Assembly (NCBI GenBank): GCA_902783435.1
Contig: CACZQV010000079.1
Span: forward strand, 1-48,197
Direction of reading: 5' to 3'
DNA length: 48,197 bases
From: an uncultured Erysipelotrichaceae bacterium
GTDB taxonomy: Bacteria; Bacillota_I; Bacilli_A; RF39; UBA660
Part shown: one piece after another, positions 6,536-14,121 of the stretch
How positions within the stretch are numbered: position 1 is the first letter of the stretch
How the letters are laid out: each line of letters opens with the position of its first letter
Translations under genes and position numbers: made by a program
Notes under the pieces: model-generated
What the model was told of the DNA's origin: nothing
What the model saw: the letters and a program-made list of their open reading frames with translations, nothing else
The model's database searches: none

Positions 6536-7829
6536 GATAATCGTTAAATACTGTTAGTGTTTCATATTCTCCAGTATCAACTCTTCTTATTTTTATTGTA
6601 TATCCGTTAGGTAAGTATCTAAAGTTATGTTCTATATATTTAGGATCACCAGCTCCAACTGATTCTCTATATTTTAACCATTCTTGATTATCTAAGTTAT
6701 TTCTTAAATCATTTGTAGATATATTTTCTATACTACTACATGTTGCCATTAAATTATCCATATTTCCACAACCCATATTGTATTCTTGTGTACCTACTAA
6801 TATATTATAGTTATTTCTTTGAAATGCAACTTGTGTCATCATGGCACCTATTTGAATATTTGTTTCTAAATCTTTAGCATTTTCTTCAGTAAGATAAACT
6901 CTATCTATTTGATTTGTTCTAAAATTATAAGCTTCTACATATTTAGGAGAACCATCAGAAAAACTACCTAAATTAGTTCTTTCTATTTGCATTATTCCTA
7001 TAGCAGGCCCACTTTCTAGATTTTCATAATGTCTTCCATTTGTTTCTTGAGCTGCTCTTGATTCTAATAAACCTTTATCTATACCATAATCATTACATTT
7101 AGATTCAAATATATCATCATATTGCATAACTCTGTCCCAAGCATTTATATCTATAGGGTCAGGACAATCATAATGAAATTCTACTGGTGTAAGCATATTA
7201 GTTAATTCATTTTTTTCGTTTATTTCTTCATAAGTTTTATTTTCACTTTCATCACCGATTATATTAATAGTACCTGAATTTGTTTCTATTTTTCCAACTA
7301 TGTCTTCACCTTCTTGTAGTTCATAACTATTTTTTTCTTCAATATCATTAGTAGTACTATCAAATCTCATCATTTGCCCATCAGCTAATTCTATATTATT
7401 ATCTTCTGTAGTTGTTTCTTCTTGTGTTTCGTATTGAGTATTGGTACTTATATTTTCGCTTTTTTTATTAGATATATTTTTAATTACACCAATTGAAGAT
7501 CCTAAAATTACTGTAGCTAGGGTAGTTGATATTATTATTTTTTTTAATGTTATATCTTTTTTTTGTAATTTCATATTAGGTTTTATTTCCCCAACTATTT
7601 GTATTTTACTTCTTTTTTTCTTTTGAATATAATCTTCATAATCATGAGATATTAATAATACATTATCAGTAATTATACATTCATCATCTATTTTATAACC
7701 ATATTTACTACATATATCTAGTAATTTACTAATATTATTTTTATTTTGTATAATACGAGATTTTCCATTTTTACGTATTTTTACTATAGGTCTATTTTCT
7801 TCTATATAGAATTTTATATAGTTATTCAT
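6516..7829 (-). CDS. Membrane-anchored lytic-transglycosylase-like (SLT) protein
   Basis: 437 residues. A cytoplasmic N-terminal part (1-95) is followed by one membrane helix at about 97-117 and an acidic, low-complexity linker (120-215). A C-terminal lysozyme-like domain (about 230-410) shows the SLT pattern: E262 in AAQETNGR (likely catalytic acid), GIMQI (278-282) and EYNMG (349-353). Such enzymes cut the MurNAc-GlcNAc bond of peptidoglycan. The usual ES-x-NP around the catalytic Glu is replaced by ETNGR, so activity is inferred. The long intracellular N-terminal domain is unusual for the family and may sense something inside. AAGGTGAT precedes the ATG. Confidence 0.8.
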   Translation of the reverse strand: MNNYIKFYIEENRPIVKIRKNGKSRIIQNKNNISKLLDICSKYGYKIDDECIITDNVLLISHDYEDYIQKKKRSKIQIVGEIKPNMKLQKKDITLKKIIISTTLATVILGSSIGVIKNISNKKSENISTNTQYETQEETTTEDNNIELADGQMMRFDSTTNDIEEKNSYELQEGEDIVGKIETNSGTINIIGDESENKTYEEINEKNELTNMLTPVEFHYDCPDPIDINAWDRVMQYDDIFESKCNDYGIDKGLLESRAAQETNGRHYENLESGPAIGIMQIERTNLGSFSDGSPKYVEAYNFRTNQIDRVYLTEENAKDLETNIQIGAMMTQVAFQRNNYNILVGTQEYNMGCGNMDNLMATCSSIENISTNDLRNNLDNQEWLKYRESVGAGDPKYIEHNFRYLPNGYTIKIRRVDTGEYETLTVFNDYQKNKEY

Positions 7830-7910
7830 ATAATCACCTTACTATCTATTAATAAATTATCATAAGTTTTTATGTTATTCAATAAAGTTAATGCTTTATT
7901 TACATTTTTT

Positions 7911-7919
7911 TGTTATAAT
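7911..7919 (+). promoter_or_regulatory. Extended -10 promoter for the alpha/beta hydrolase gene
   Basis: TGTTATAAT in the 100-nt divergent gap between the SLT-like gene and the hydrolase, just ahead of the AGGTGAGG ribosome site. Confidence 0.5.
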
Positions 7920-7936
7920 AGATTTAGGTGAGGTAT

Positions 7937-8824
7937 ATGGACAAAGAAAGTTTTTATTTAGAATCTAATTGTGACGGTTTAAAAATATATGTAACTACAT
8001 ATATTCCAAAAGGAAAAATTAAAGGGATAGTACAATTTTCACATGGTATGGCAGAACATCAAACATATTATTATGATTTTATGGAATTTTTATGTAATAA
8101 TGGATACTTATGTGTAATTAATGATCATAGAGGTCATGGTAAAAGTGTTAAAAATATTAATGATTTAGGGTATTTCTATGAAGAAAATGGGGATTATGTA
8201 GTAGAAGATTTACATCAAGTTACAGAGTATATTAAAGATAAATATAAGAATTTAAAAGTATGTTTATTCGGTCATAGTATGGGTTCTTTAATAGCTAGAA
8301 AATATATTAAAAAGTATGATAAAGATATAGATAAATTAATAGTATGCGGATCTCCTAGTGTTAAAAGATCAGTTAATTTTGGGTTATTATCTTGTAGATT
8401 ATTTAAATTATTTAAAGGTGATAAATATAGAAGTAAATTCTTAAATGGTATGGCTCTTACTAATGATTCTGCTGATAAGTGGTTAACTACTAATATGGAT
8501 TATGCTAAGAAATATATGACTGATAAGTATTGTAATTATATATTTACAGTTAATGGATTTATTAATTTAGTTTATTTAAGTAAAGATGTTTATTCTAAAA
8601 AGAATTGGAGTTTAAATAATAAAGATTTAGATATATACTTTATAGCTGGTAGAGATGATATAGTTATAAAGAGTGAAAAAGAATTTATGTATAGTATTAA
8701 TTTTATAAAAAATATTGGATATAATAATGTTACTTATAAATTATATGATAATTGTAAACATGCAATATTTATGGATAATACTGAAGAAGTATATAAAGAT
8801 GTATTAGATTTTATAGAGAAGTAG
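7937..8824 (+). CDS. Alpha/beta hydrolase, monoacylglycerol-lipase-like (serine aminopeptidase S33 family)
   Basis: 295 residues from ATG 7937; the in-frame GTG at 7928 is inside the AGGTGAGG ribosome site and is rejected. Fold landmarks in order: FSHGMAEHQTYY (oxyanion region), NDHRGHGKSV, nucleophile elbow LFGHSMGSLIA, AGRDDIV with the acid Asp, and NCKHAIFMD with the catalytic His. This set is typical of lysophospholipase/monoacylglycerol lipases that hydrolyse ester bonds of lipids. There is no signal peptide, so it is cytoplasmic or peripheral. It is a single-gene unit with its own promoter and terminator. Confidence 0.9.
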   Translation: MDKESFYLESNCDGLKIYVTTYIPKGKIKGIVQFSHGMAEHQTYYYDFMEFLCNNGYLCVINDHRGHGKSVKNINDLGYFYEENGDYVVEDLHQVTEYIKDKYKNLKVCLFGHSMGSLIARKYIKKYDKDIDKLIVCGSPSVKRSVNFGLLSCRLFKLFKGDKYRSKFLNGMALTNDSADKWLTTNMDYAKKYMTDKYCNYIFTVNGFINLVYLSKDVYSKKNWSLNNKDLDIYFIAGRDDIVIKSEKEFMYSINFIKNIGYNNVTYKLYDNCKHAIFMDNTEEVYKDVLDFIEK

Positions 8825-8843
8825 GTATACTACTTCTTTTTTT
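8818..8843 (+). terminator. Rho-independent terminator
   Basis: GAAGTAG-GTATA-CTACTTC followed by seven T; the first arm contains the last Lys codon and TAG stop of the hydrolase gene. Confidence 0.9.
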
Positions 8844-8872
8844 ACGTAAAATACTAATATAGTATTATTAAA

Positions 8873-8899
8873 TTAGCACTTACACTTGACAAGTGCTAA
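8873..8899 (+). promoter_or_regulatory. CIRCE operator (HrcA binding site)
   Basis: TTAGCACTT-N9-AAGTGCTAA: a perfect 9-bp inverted repeat with 9-nt spacer, matching the CIRCE consensus TTAGCACTC-N9-GAGTGCTAA except for one symmetric base change per arm. It overlaps the -35 of the hsp20 promoter, so bound HrcA would block transcription and heat would relieve it. The hrcA gene is not in the window. Confidence 0.93.
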
Positions 8900-8914
8900 A
8901 AATAGTGGTACTAT
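8886..8914 (+). promoter_or_regulatory. hsp20 promoter
   Basis: Consensus -35 TTGACA (8886-8891), a 17-nt spacer and TACTAT (8909-8914). The -35 and most of the spacer lie inside or next to CIRCE. A leader of about 75 nt follows. Confidence 0.85.
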
Positions 8915-8996
8915 TTAATTGTAGTTGAAATACTACAGGTATTAATAAATATTTGTGCTACCAAAAGTAACACTGTTATGAAAGGAAGTTGATATT

Positions 8997-9410
8997 ATGA
9001 TGTTAATGCCAAGAGTATTCGATGATGATTTTTTCAGGGATGATTTTTTTAATCATAGAGATAAGATGAATCTTCAATTAATGAAGACTGATATTCAAGA
9101 AACTGAAAAGGAATATTTATTAGAAGTAGATCTTCCAGGATATAAGAAAGAAGATATTAAGATTGATGTTAGTGAAGGATATCTTACTATTAATGCTAAA
9201 GTAAATAAAGAAGATAATGAAGAAGAAAAGAACTATGTAAGACGTGAAAGATTTACTGGAGAAGTAACTAGAAGTTTTTATGTAGGTGAAGATATTAAAG
9301 AAGATGAAATTAAAGCTTCATTTAAAGATGGTATATTAACTTTAAATGTACCTAAAGTATCTCCTTCAGAAAAATTACCTGAAAAAAAATATATTGAAAT
9401 TAGTGATTAA
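8997..9410 (+). CDS. hsp20: Hsp20 family small heat-shock protein
   Basis: 137 residues, usual bacterial size. ATP-independent holdase that binds unfolding proteins in large oligomers. The alpha-crystallin domain spans about 30-125: it begins LQLMKTDIQETEKEYLLEVDLPGYKKEDI and ends with the family signature ASFKDGILTLNVPK. The N-terminal arm is short and rich in Asp/Phe. AAAGGAAG lies 8 nt before ATG 8997. It is controlled by CIRCE/HrcA, as in several Gram-positive bacteria. A terminator follows immediately. Confidence 0.95.
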   Translation: MMLMPRVFDDDFFRDDFFNHRDKMNLQLMKTDIQETEKEYLLEVDLPGYKKEDIKIDVSEGYLTINAKVNKEDNEEEKNYVRRERFTGEVTRSFYVGEDIKEDEIKASFKDGILTLNVPKVSPSEKLPEKKYIEISD

Positions 9411-9413
9411 TAA

Positions 9414-9440
9414 AAAGACTAGTAATCTAGTCTTTTTTTT
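9414..9440 (+). terminator. Terminator after hsp20
   Basis: AAAGACTAG-TAAT-CTAGTCTTT and a T run. The -10 of the next gene (TATAAT, 9443-9448) follows within 3 nt. Confidence 0.9.
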
Positions 9441-9469
9441 GGTATAATTTAAGCGATTGAGGTGATTAC

Positions 9470-10354
9470 ATGGTAGTTACAGATAAAGAAGGAATGAGAT
9501 TAGATAGTTATTTATCAGAAGAATTAGATTTATCTCGTAGTAAAGTACAAAAACTAATTAAAGAAGATAAAGTATTAGTAAATGGTAAAGTTGTTAATAG
9601 TTCTTATTCTGTAAAAATAGATGATGAAATAGAAGTAAATGATGAACTTGATTATGAAATTAATGTAGAGGCTGAAGATATACCATTAGATATAGTTTAT
9701 GAAGATGATGATTTATTAATTATTAATAAAGAAAGTGGTATGGTAGTACATCCTGCTCCTGGACATTATACTGGAACACTTGTTAACGCATTACTTTATA
9801 GATATAAAAATTTAGCTGGTGATAAGTTTAGACCTGGTATTGTACATAGATTAGATAAAGATACTAGTGGATTAATGTTAGTAGCTAAAAATGAATGGAC
9901 TTTAGAAAAACTTTCTCTTATGATTTCTAAAAAAGAAGTAGAAAGAAAATATTTAGCTATAGTAGATGGATTAATTAAACATGATACCGGAGAGATAGAT
10001 GCTCCTATTGGAAGAGATGTTAATAATAGACAAAAGATGGCTGTAACAGATCAAAATAGTAAGGAAGCTATAACTCACTTTAGAGTATTAGAAAGATTTA
10101 ATAATAATACTTTAGTTGAATGTATTCTAGATACTGGTAGAACTCATCAAATAAGAGTACATATGTCATATATTGGATATCCTGTTAATAATGATCCATT
10201 ATATGGAAGAGGTAAATGTAGTGAATTTGGTCAAATGTTACATTCATATTCAATTAAATTAAATCATCCAAGAACTGGTAAAGAATTAAAATATGTAGTA
10301 GATGCACCTAAAGAGTTTAATGAAAAACTAGAAGAACTTAGAAAAGAAGATTAA
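9470..10354 (+). CDS. rluD: RluA/RluD-family 23S rRNA pseudouridine synthase
   Basis: 294 residues. An N-terminal S4 RNA-binding domain (about 1-60, RLDSYLSEELDLSRSKVQKLIKEDKVLVNG) is followed by the pseudouridine synthase domain. The catalytic motif is PGIVHRLDKDTSGLML, with the nucleophilic Asp in HRLDKDTSG. GRTHQIRVHMSYIGYPV and DPLYG are further family signatures. It isomerises uridines in rRNA; the exact positions vary between RluA-type enzymes, so the RluD name is by overall architecture. A GAGGTGAT ribosome site precedes ATG 9470. No lspA gene is next to it, although lspA is its common neighbour in Bacilli. Confidence 0.9.
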   Translation: MVVTDKEGMRLDSYLSEELDLSRSKVQKLIKEDKVLVNGKVVNSSYSVKIDDEIEVNDELDYEINVEAEDIPLDIVYEDDDLLIINKESGMVVHPAPGHYTGTLVNALLYRYKNLAGDKFRPGIVHRLDKDTSGLMLVAKNEWTLEKLSLMISKKEVERKYLAIVDGLIKHDTGEIDAPIGRDVNNRQKMAVTDQNSKEAITHFRVLERFNNNTLVECILDTGRTHQIRVHMSYIGYPVNNDPLYGRGKCSEFGQMLHSYSIKLNHPRTGKELKYVVDAPKEFNEKLEELRKED

Positions 10355-10367
10355 TCTTCTTTTTTTA
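10343..10367 (+). terminator. Terminator after rluD
   Basis: AAGAAGAT-TA-ATCTTCTT palindrome built on the last codons and stop of rluD, followed by a T run. Confidence 0.85.
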
Positions 10368-10395
10368 TTTACAATTATTCTTTTTGTTATATAAT
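10368..10395 (+). promoter_or_regulatory. Promoter for the gene at 10418
   Basis: TTTACA (10368-10373), a 16-nt spacer and TATAAT (10390-10395), followed by ATAGGAGG and the ATG. Confidence 0.65.
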
Positions 10396-10417
10396 TAAGA
10401 TAATAGGAGGAATAAAG

Positions 10418-11296
10418 ATGGAAGAAAATAATAAAGCAGAAGTTTTAGAAGAAAAGAAAGAAGAAGTAAAACCTGAAGTAAAACAAGAGGTTAATATAGA
10501 ACCTCAAAAAAAGAAAAATTCGGTTTTATCTATTATATTAGTAATTATTTTAATGGCTGCTTGTTTAGTAGTAGGATATTTTATTAATGATGCAGGTATA
10601 TTTAATTTTTCTGAGGAAAAAGAGGTAAAACAAGAAGAAAAAGAAAAGAAAGAAGAAAAGAAAGAACCAGTAGTTACAAATTATGCAGTAACTGATGAAA
10701 AAGTAGCTAATTTAATCAGAAATATACATGCAATTGGAAGTGGTGTTAATAATTGTGATATTACAGAATTTTATACTAATGATAAAAAAGTGGTAGCAAG
10801 TGATGTTCCTAATTTAATGGCTTATCATATTGCGGAAAAAAATGAATTTTTAGAGAAGAGTTCATTTACATTAGATGATATGAATAAGGCAATTAAAAAA
10901 TATTTAGGAAAAGATTATCAATTTGATCCAACTAAAATAGATTATAAGGGTGTTACTTGTCCACAATTTAATTATGATAGTAATAATAAAGTGTTTAATA
11001 AACAAGAAACTGCTTGTGGATGGACTTGTGGACCTCATGCTGACTATAAAATAGTAAAAGCTGTAGATACTGATGGTTTATTAAAAATAGATGTTAAAGT
11101 AATATTCTATTCTTATGAAAAGAATGATTCTTATTATAGTGATTATGCTAAAACTAAGGTAATTGGTTCTCAAATGCAAAATTATAATAATGCAAGTTAT
11201 GATGGTTTATTTGATAAAGGATCTGATTATCAATTTACATTTAAATTAGAAGATGGTAATTATGTATTTGTATCTTCTGAACCAGTAAAAAAATAA
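10418..11296 (+). CDS. Membrane-anchored extracellular protein of unknown function
   Basis: 292 residues. The cytoplasmic N-terminus is highly charged and E/K/V-rich (1-34). One membrane helix lies at about 38-62. A second E/K-rich, probably coiled linker runs from 66 to 86, followed by an extracellular domain of about 200 residues. That domain has four cysteines (NCDI, TCPQ, ACGW, TCGP) that could form disulfides. The charged stalk on both sides of the membrane suggests a wall-spanning or partner-binding protein. I recognise no family. It has its own promoter and shares a bidirectional terminator with the convergent gene. Confidence 0.75.
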   Translation: MEENNKAEVLEEKKEEVKPEVKQEVNIEPQKKKNSVLSIILVIILMAACLVVGYFINDAGIFNFSEEKEVKQEEKEKKEEKKEPVVTNYAVTDEKVANLIRNIHAIGSGVNNCDITEFYTNDKKVVASDVPNLMAYHIAEKNEFLEKSSFTLDDMNKAIKKYLGKDYQFDPTKIDYKGVTCPQFNYDSNNKVFNKQETACGWTCGPHADYKIVKAVDTDGLLKIDVKVIFYSYEKNDSYYSDYAKTKVIGSQMQNYNNASYDGLFDKGSDYQFTFKLEDGNYVFVSSEPVKK

Positions 11297-11319
11297 AAGA
11301 GTCTATTTAGACTCTTTTT
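11295..11319. terminator. Bidirectional terminator between convergent genes
   Basis: AAAAGAGTCTA-TT-TAGACTCTTTT, an 11-bp perfect stem that contains the stop codon of the minus-strand gene. Confidence 0.9.
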
Positions 11320-12007
11320 TCTTTTGATTATCATATCCTTTATCTAGATTTCTTCTAATAGTATTTTCTAATACTATTTTTAATCTTTCTTCATCTGTTA
11401 ATTCTGGATATTTAATTTTTAAATCTATAAGTTCATAGATAGCTGTTTTTAATCTTTTGTGATTTGAAAATTGTTCTTCCATAAGGAAGTTTGATTTAAA
11501 TGGATATGTATTATATTCATCTAATACTATTATATTTTTTGATGCTTCACTTTCCATAAATTGTTCTAAATCATATTCATCTAGAATATTACAATAAATG
11601 AAATCTGCAGTTTCTTCATCACATATAAAGTAATATAATTTACCTATAAATTTATCTAGTTTACTTCTATCTTTTGTATTTCTAATTTTTTGATATAATC
11701 TTTCATTTATCGCATCATCTGCTATTTTAATAGTAGTTGTAACTACATCATTTTCTGTTAATGATATAAATTTTTCTAAGAATACAGCAAAATCACTAGA
11801 TTTAAATTTAGATCCTTTTATCATTAATTCTTCTATAGAATTTAATTCATATCTATAATCAGAAATATTTTTACTAATAATATTTTTTTCTTTTCTATTA
11901 GTAAATGGACTATTTCCAAGTTTTTCTAATTTGTTGTATTCGATATTTACTTTAGTTAATAAGTAATTACGATAATTGATCATATCTCTTGTGCCTTTAA
12001 TTTCCAT
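11303..12007 (-). CDS. Unknown, mostly helical cytoplasmic protein
   Basis: 234 residues with no signal peptide or membrane helix. It is charged throughout and predicted to be largely alpha-helical (for example the stretches around residues 15-65 and 180-225). The start is supported by AAAGAGGGA just upstream. No motif was recognised. The 250-nt gap on its 5' side is shared with the divergent acyl-CoA-synthetase gene, so the two could share regulation. Confidence 0.7.
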   Translation of the reverse strand: MEIKGTRDMINYRNYLLTKVNIEYNKLEKLGNSPFTNRKEKNIISKNISDYRYELNSIEELMIKGSKFKSSDFAVFLEKFISLTENDVVTTTIKIADDAINERLYQKIRNTKDRSKLDKFIGKLYYFICDEETADFIYCNILDEYDLEQFMESEASKNIIVLDEYNTYPFKSNFLMEEQFSNHKRLKTAIYELIDLKIKYPELTDEERLKIVLENTIRRNLDKGYDNQKKKESK

Positions 12008-12147
12008 AATATCCCTCTTTTTTACGTAAGTTGTATTATATTATTATTTTTTTAAATAGTCAATAATAATGTTATGGTAGGTTTGATGATGTTTATGAAA
12101 ATGATTATACATTTAGATAATAATGTGTAAATATATGTAAAAAGTTA

Positions 12148-12161
12148 TGTAAATGTTTACA
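12148..12161 (+). promoter_or_regulatory. cre-like palindrome (possible CcpA site)
   Basis: TGTAAATGTTTACA: perfect 6-bp arms TGTAAA/TTTACA around a central TG. The catabolite-response element consensus has CG in the centre (TGWAANCGNTNWCA), so this is one base off. It lies 44 nt upstream of the -35 of the acyl-CoA-synthetase promoter, in the gap between divergent genes. In an AT-rich genome such a palindrome could be chance. Confidence 0.4.
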
Positions 12162-12204
12162 AGGTGTTTGCATGTCTTTTTTATATAGTGTAAAATTAAA
12201 TTAG

Positions 12205-12233
12205 TTGATAAAATATGATAAATATGATATAAT
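12205..12233 (+). promoter_or_regulatory. Promoter of the acyl-CoA-synthetase-like gene
   Basis: TTGATA (12205-12210), a 17-nt spacer and TATAAT (12228-12233) with an extended TG one base upstream. It is one of the best promoter matches in the window. Confidence 0.8.
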
Positions 12234-12261
12234 ATACAGCAATTTGAAAGGAGAAAAAAAT

Positions 12262-14049
12262 ATGATTAATGGTAGACAACCTGAAGTAAAAACAGGATAT
12301 CCACATCTTGATAATGTACATAGATTTTGGTATCCAGAAATGGGTATTGTAAATAATATGGATAAATCAATGTATAGATATCTTTTAGAGAAAACAAAAG
12401 ACTTTGCTGGTACAGCAATTAGTTTTTATGGTGAAGATATAAGTTATGATGAAATGAAATTAAAAATATTAAAATATGCAAGATCATTTTATCATATGGG
12501 TGTTAAACCTGGAGATACAGTTACATTCTTAATGCCTTCATGTCCTGAAACTTATTACATGTATTATGCGCTTGATGTTATTGGGGCTAAAAGAAATATG
12601 GTTGATTTAAGAACATCTATTGATGGTATACAAAAGTATATTAATGATGCAGATTCTGAATATTTTATATGTATGGAAAATTTCCCTGTAAGATGTGTAA
12701 AAAAATTAATGGATAAAACTGCTACTAAGAGAGTGTTAGTTGCAAGAGTTCCATTTCATGCTTTAGATAAAAAAGTACAACCTGTAGCTAAAGTTTTAAT
12801 GAATTTTCAAGAATATGGTTATAGTAGATTAGGTGATGAAATTCTTGATATTGAAGATTTTAAATCATTCTTTAGACATGTGGATTCTAAGATAGATGTT
12901 GAGGCAAAAATAGATCCTACAGCATCATCTACATATGTTCATACATCTGGTACTACAGGATTTCCTAAGACAGTTATGGTTTCTGATCAACAACAAAACT
13001 TTGTTGCTGATCAATATGAAAAATCTTTATTAGGGTTTAATCCTGGTGATAAGTTCTTAGCAATTATGCCACCTTGGATTATTTATGGTATTTTAGCATT
13101 CCATTCATCATTTGCATTAAAAATGAATGTAATGCCTGTACTTGATCCTAGTAAAGAAAGATTTGATAATTTAATTTTAGATAAAAAACCAAATCATGCA
13201 GCTGGTGTTCCAAATCATGCTATTGAATTAATGGAAAGTAAGAGAATAAAAGCAGATACTGATTTATCTTTTGTTAAATCATTTGCTATTGGTGGAGCTG
13301 CAATTAACTCTGAAAAACAAGTTGAAGTAAATGATTTCTTACATGCTCATGGTTCAACTGGTGGTGTATTACCAGGATACTCTTGTAGTGAAAATAATAG
13401 TATTGGTACTGTTAATCAAGGTGAATTAAATAAACCTGGTAGTGTTGGTATTTTACTTCCAGATCTTGAAGGTATGGTTATTGATGAAGATGGTAACCCA
13501 TTGAAATTTAATGAAGAAGGTATGGTTTGTCTTAGAGGAGCTGTGATGAACGGTTACCTAGCAGATGAAGAAGAAACTAATAAAGTTATTAAAAATATAG
13601 ATGGTAAAGATTGGGTAATTACTGGTGATATAGGACATTTTGATGAAGATGGATTCTTATTCCTAACAGGAAGAAAGAAAAACTTAATTACTGCACCAGA
13701 TGGATTTAAAATTGCACCTAATGAAATTGAATCTAAGATTTGTAAACATGAAGCTGTTAAAAACTGTGTTGTATTTGGTGTAAAAGATCCTGATTATGTA
13801 GAAGGAGATTATCCTGTAGCTTATGTTGAATTAAAAAATAATAATATTTCTCAAAAAGAAAAGAAGAGAGTATTTAAAGAAATAAAACAAATATGTGATA
13901 AAGAGTTATCTTCTTACTATAGACCTAGAAGTTTCTATTGTGGAAAAATTGCTTATACTAAGATGATGAAAGATGATAAAAATAAGATGAGAGAAATGTT
14001 TGAAGAAGAAAACGAAAAACCAGCATTTAGAAAAAGAAATATATTTTAA
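12262..14049 (+). CDS. AMP-forming acyl-CoA synthetase / acid-thiol ligase family
   Basis: 595 residues from ATG 12262 with GAAAGGAG 8 nt upstream. A TTG 57 nt earlier is in frame but lies on the -35 element, so it is rejected. Members activate a carboxylic acid with ATP to an acyl-AMP and pass it to a thiol, usually CoA. The P-loop is YVHTSGTTGFPKTV. The A5 region is GYSCSENNSIG, the A7 Asp is in VITGDIGHFDEDGFLFLTGRKKNLI, and the C-terminal lid follows, with a lysine-containing segment before the end. The N-terminal 30 residues (HRFWYPEMGI) are specific to a subgroup often annotated as long-chain fatty-acid CoA ligases. The true substrate is unknown and no fatty-acid genes are adjacent. It is a single-gene unit with strong promoter and terminator. 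Confidence 0.88.
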   Translation: MINGRQPEVKTGYPHLDNVHRFWYPEMGIVNNMDKSMYRYLLEKTKDFAGTAISFYGEDISYDEMKLKILKYARSFYHMGVKPGDTVTFLMPSCPETYYMYYALDVIGAKRNMVDLRTSIDGIQKYINDADSEYFICMENFPVRCVKKLMDKTATKRVLVARVPFHALDKKVQPVAKVLMNFQEYGYSRLGDEILDIEDFKSFFRHVDSKIDVEAKIDPTASSTYVHTSGTTGFPKTVMVSDQQQNFVADQYEKSLLGFNPGDKFLAIMPPWIIYGILAFHSSFALKMNVMPVLDPSKERFDNLILDKKPNHAAGVPNHAIELMESKRIKADTDLSFVKSFAIGGAAINSEKQVEVNDFLHAHGSTGGVLPGYSCSENNSIGTVNQGELNKPGSVGILLPDLEGMVIDEDGNPLKFNEEGMVCLRGAVMNGYLADEEETNKVIKNIDGKDWVITGDIGHFDEDGFLFLTGRKKNLITAPDGFKIAPNEIESKICKHEAVKNCVVFGVKDPDYVEGDYPVAYVELKNNNISQKEKKRVFKEIKQICDKELSSYYRPRSFYCGKIAYTKMMKDDKNKMREMFEEENEKPAFRKRNIF

Positions 14050-14080
14050 AAATAGAATAGAAAACTATTCTATTTTTTTT
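14049..14080 (+). terminator. Rho-independent terminator
   Basis: AAAATAGAATAG-AAAA-CTATTCTATTTT followed by T; an extended -10 for the next gene follows (14087-14095). Confidence 0.9.
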
Positions 14081-14086
14081 ATTTTG

Positions 14087-14095
14087 TGTTATAAT
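14087..14095 (+). promoter_or_regulatory. Extended -10 promoter of the histidine kinase gene
   Basis: TGTTATAAT, with a TAGGAG ribosome site about 10 nt before ATG 14122. Confidence 0.6.
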
Positions 14096-14121
14096 TTGAT
14101 ATAGGGTAGGAGTGTGATTCT

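Noticed and set aside
12205..12261. TTG start giving a 614-residue acyl-CoA synthetase
   Set aside because: The TTG is the -35 element of a clear promoter; the extra residues would be encoded by the promoter and ribosome site.
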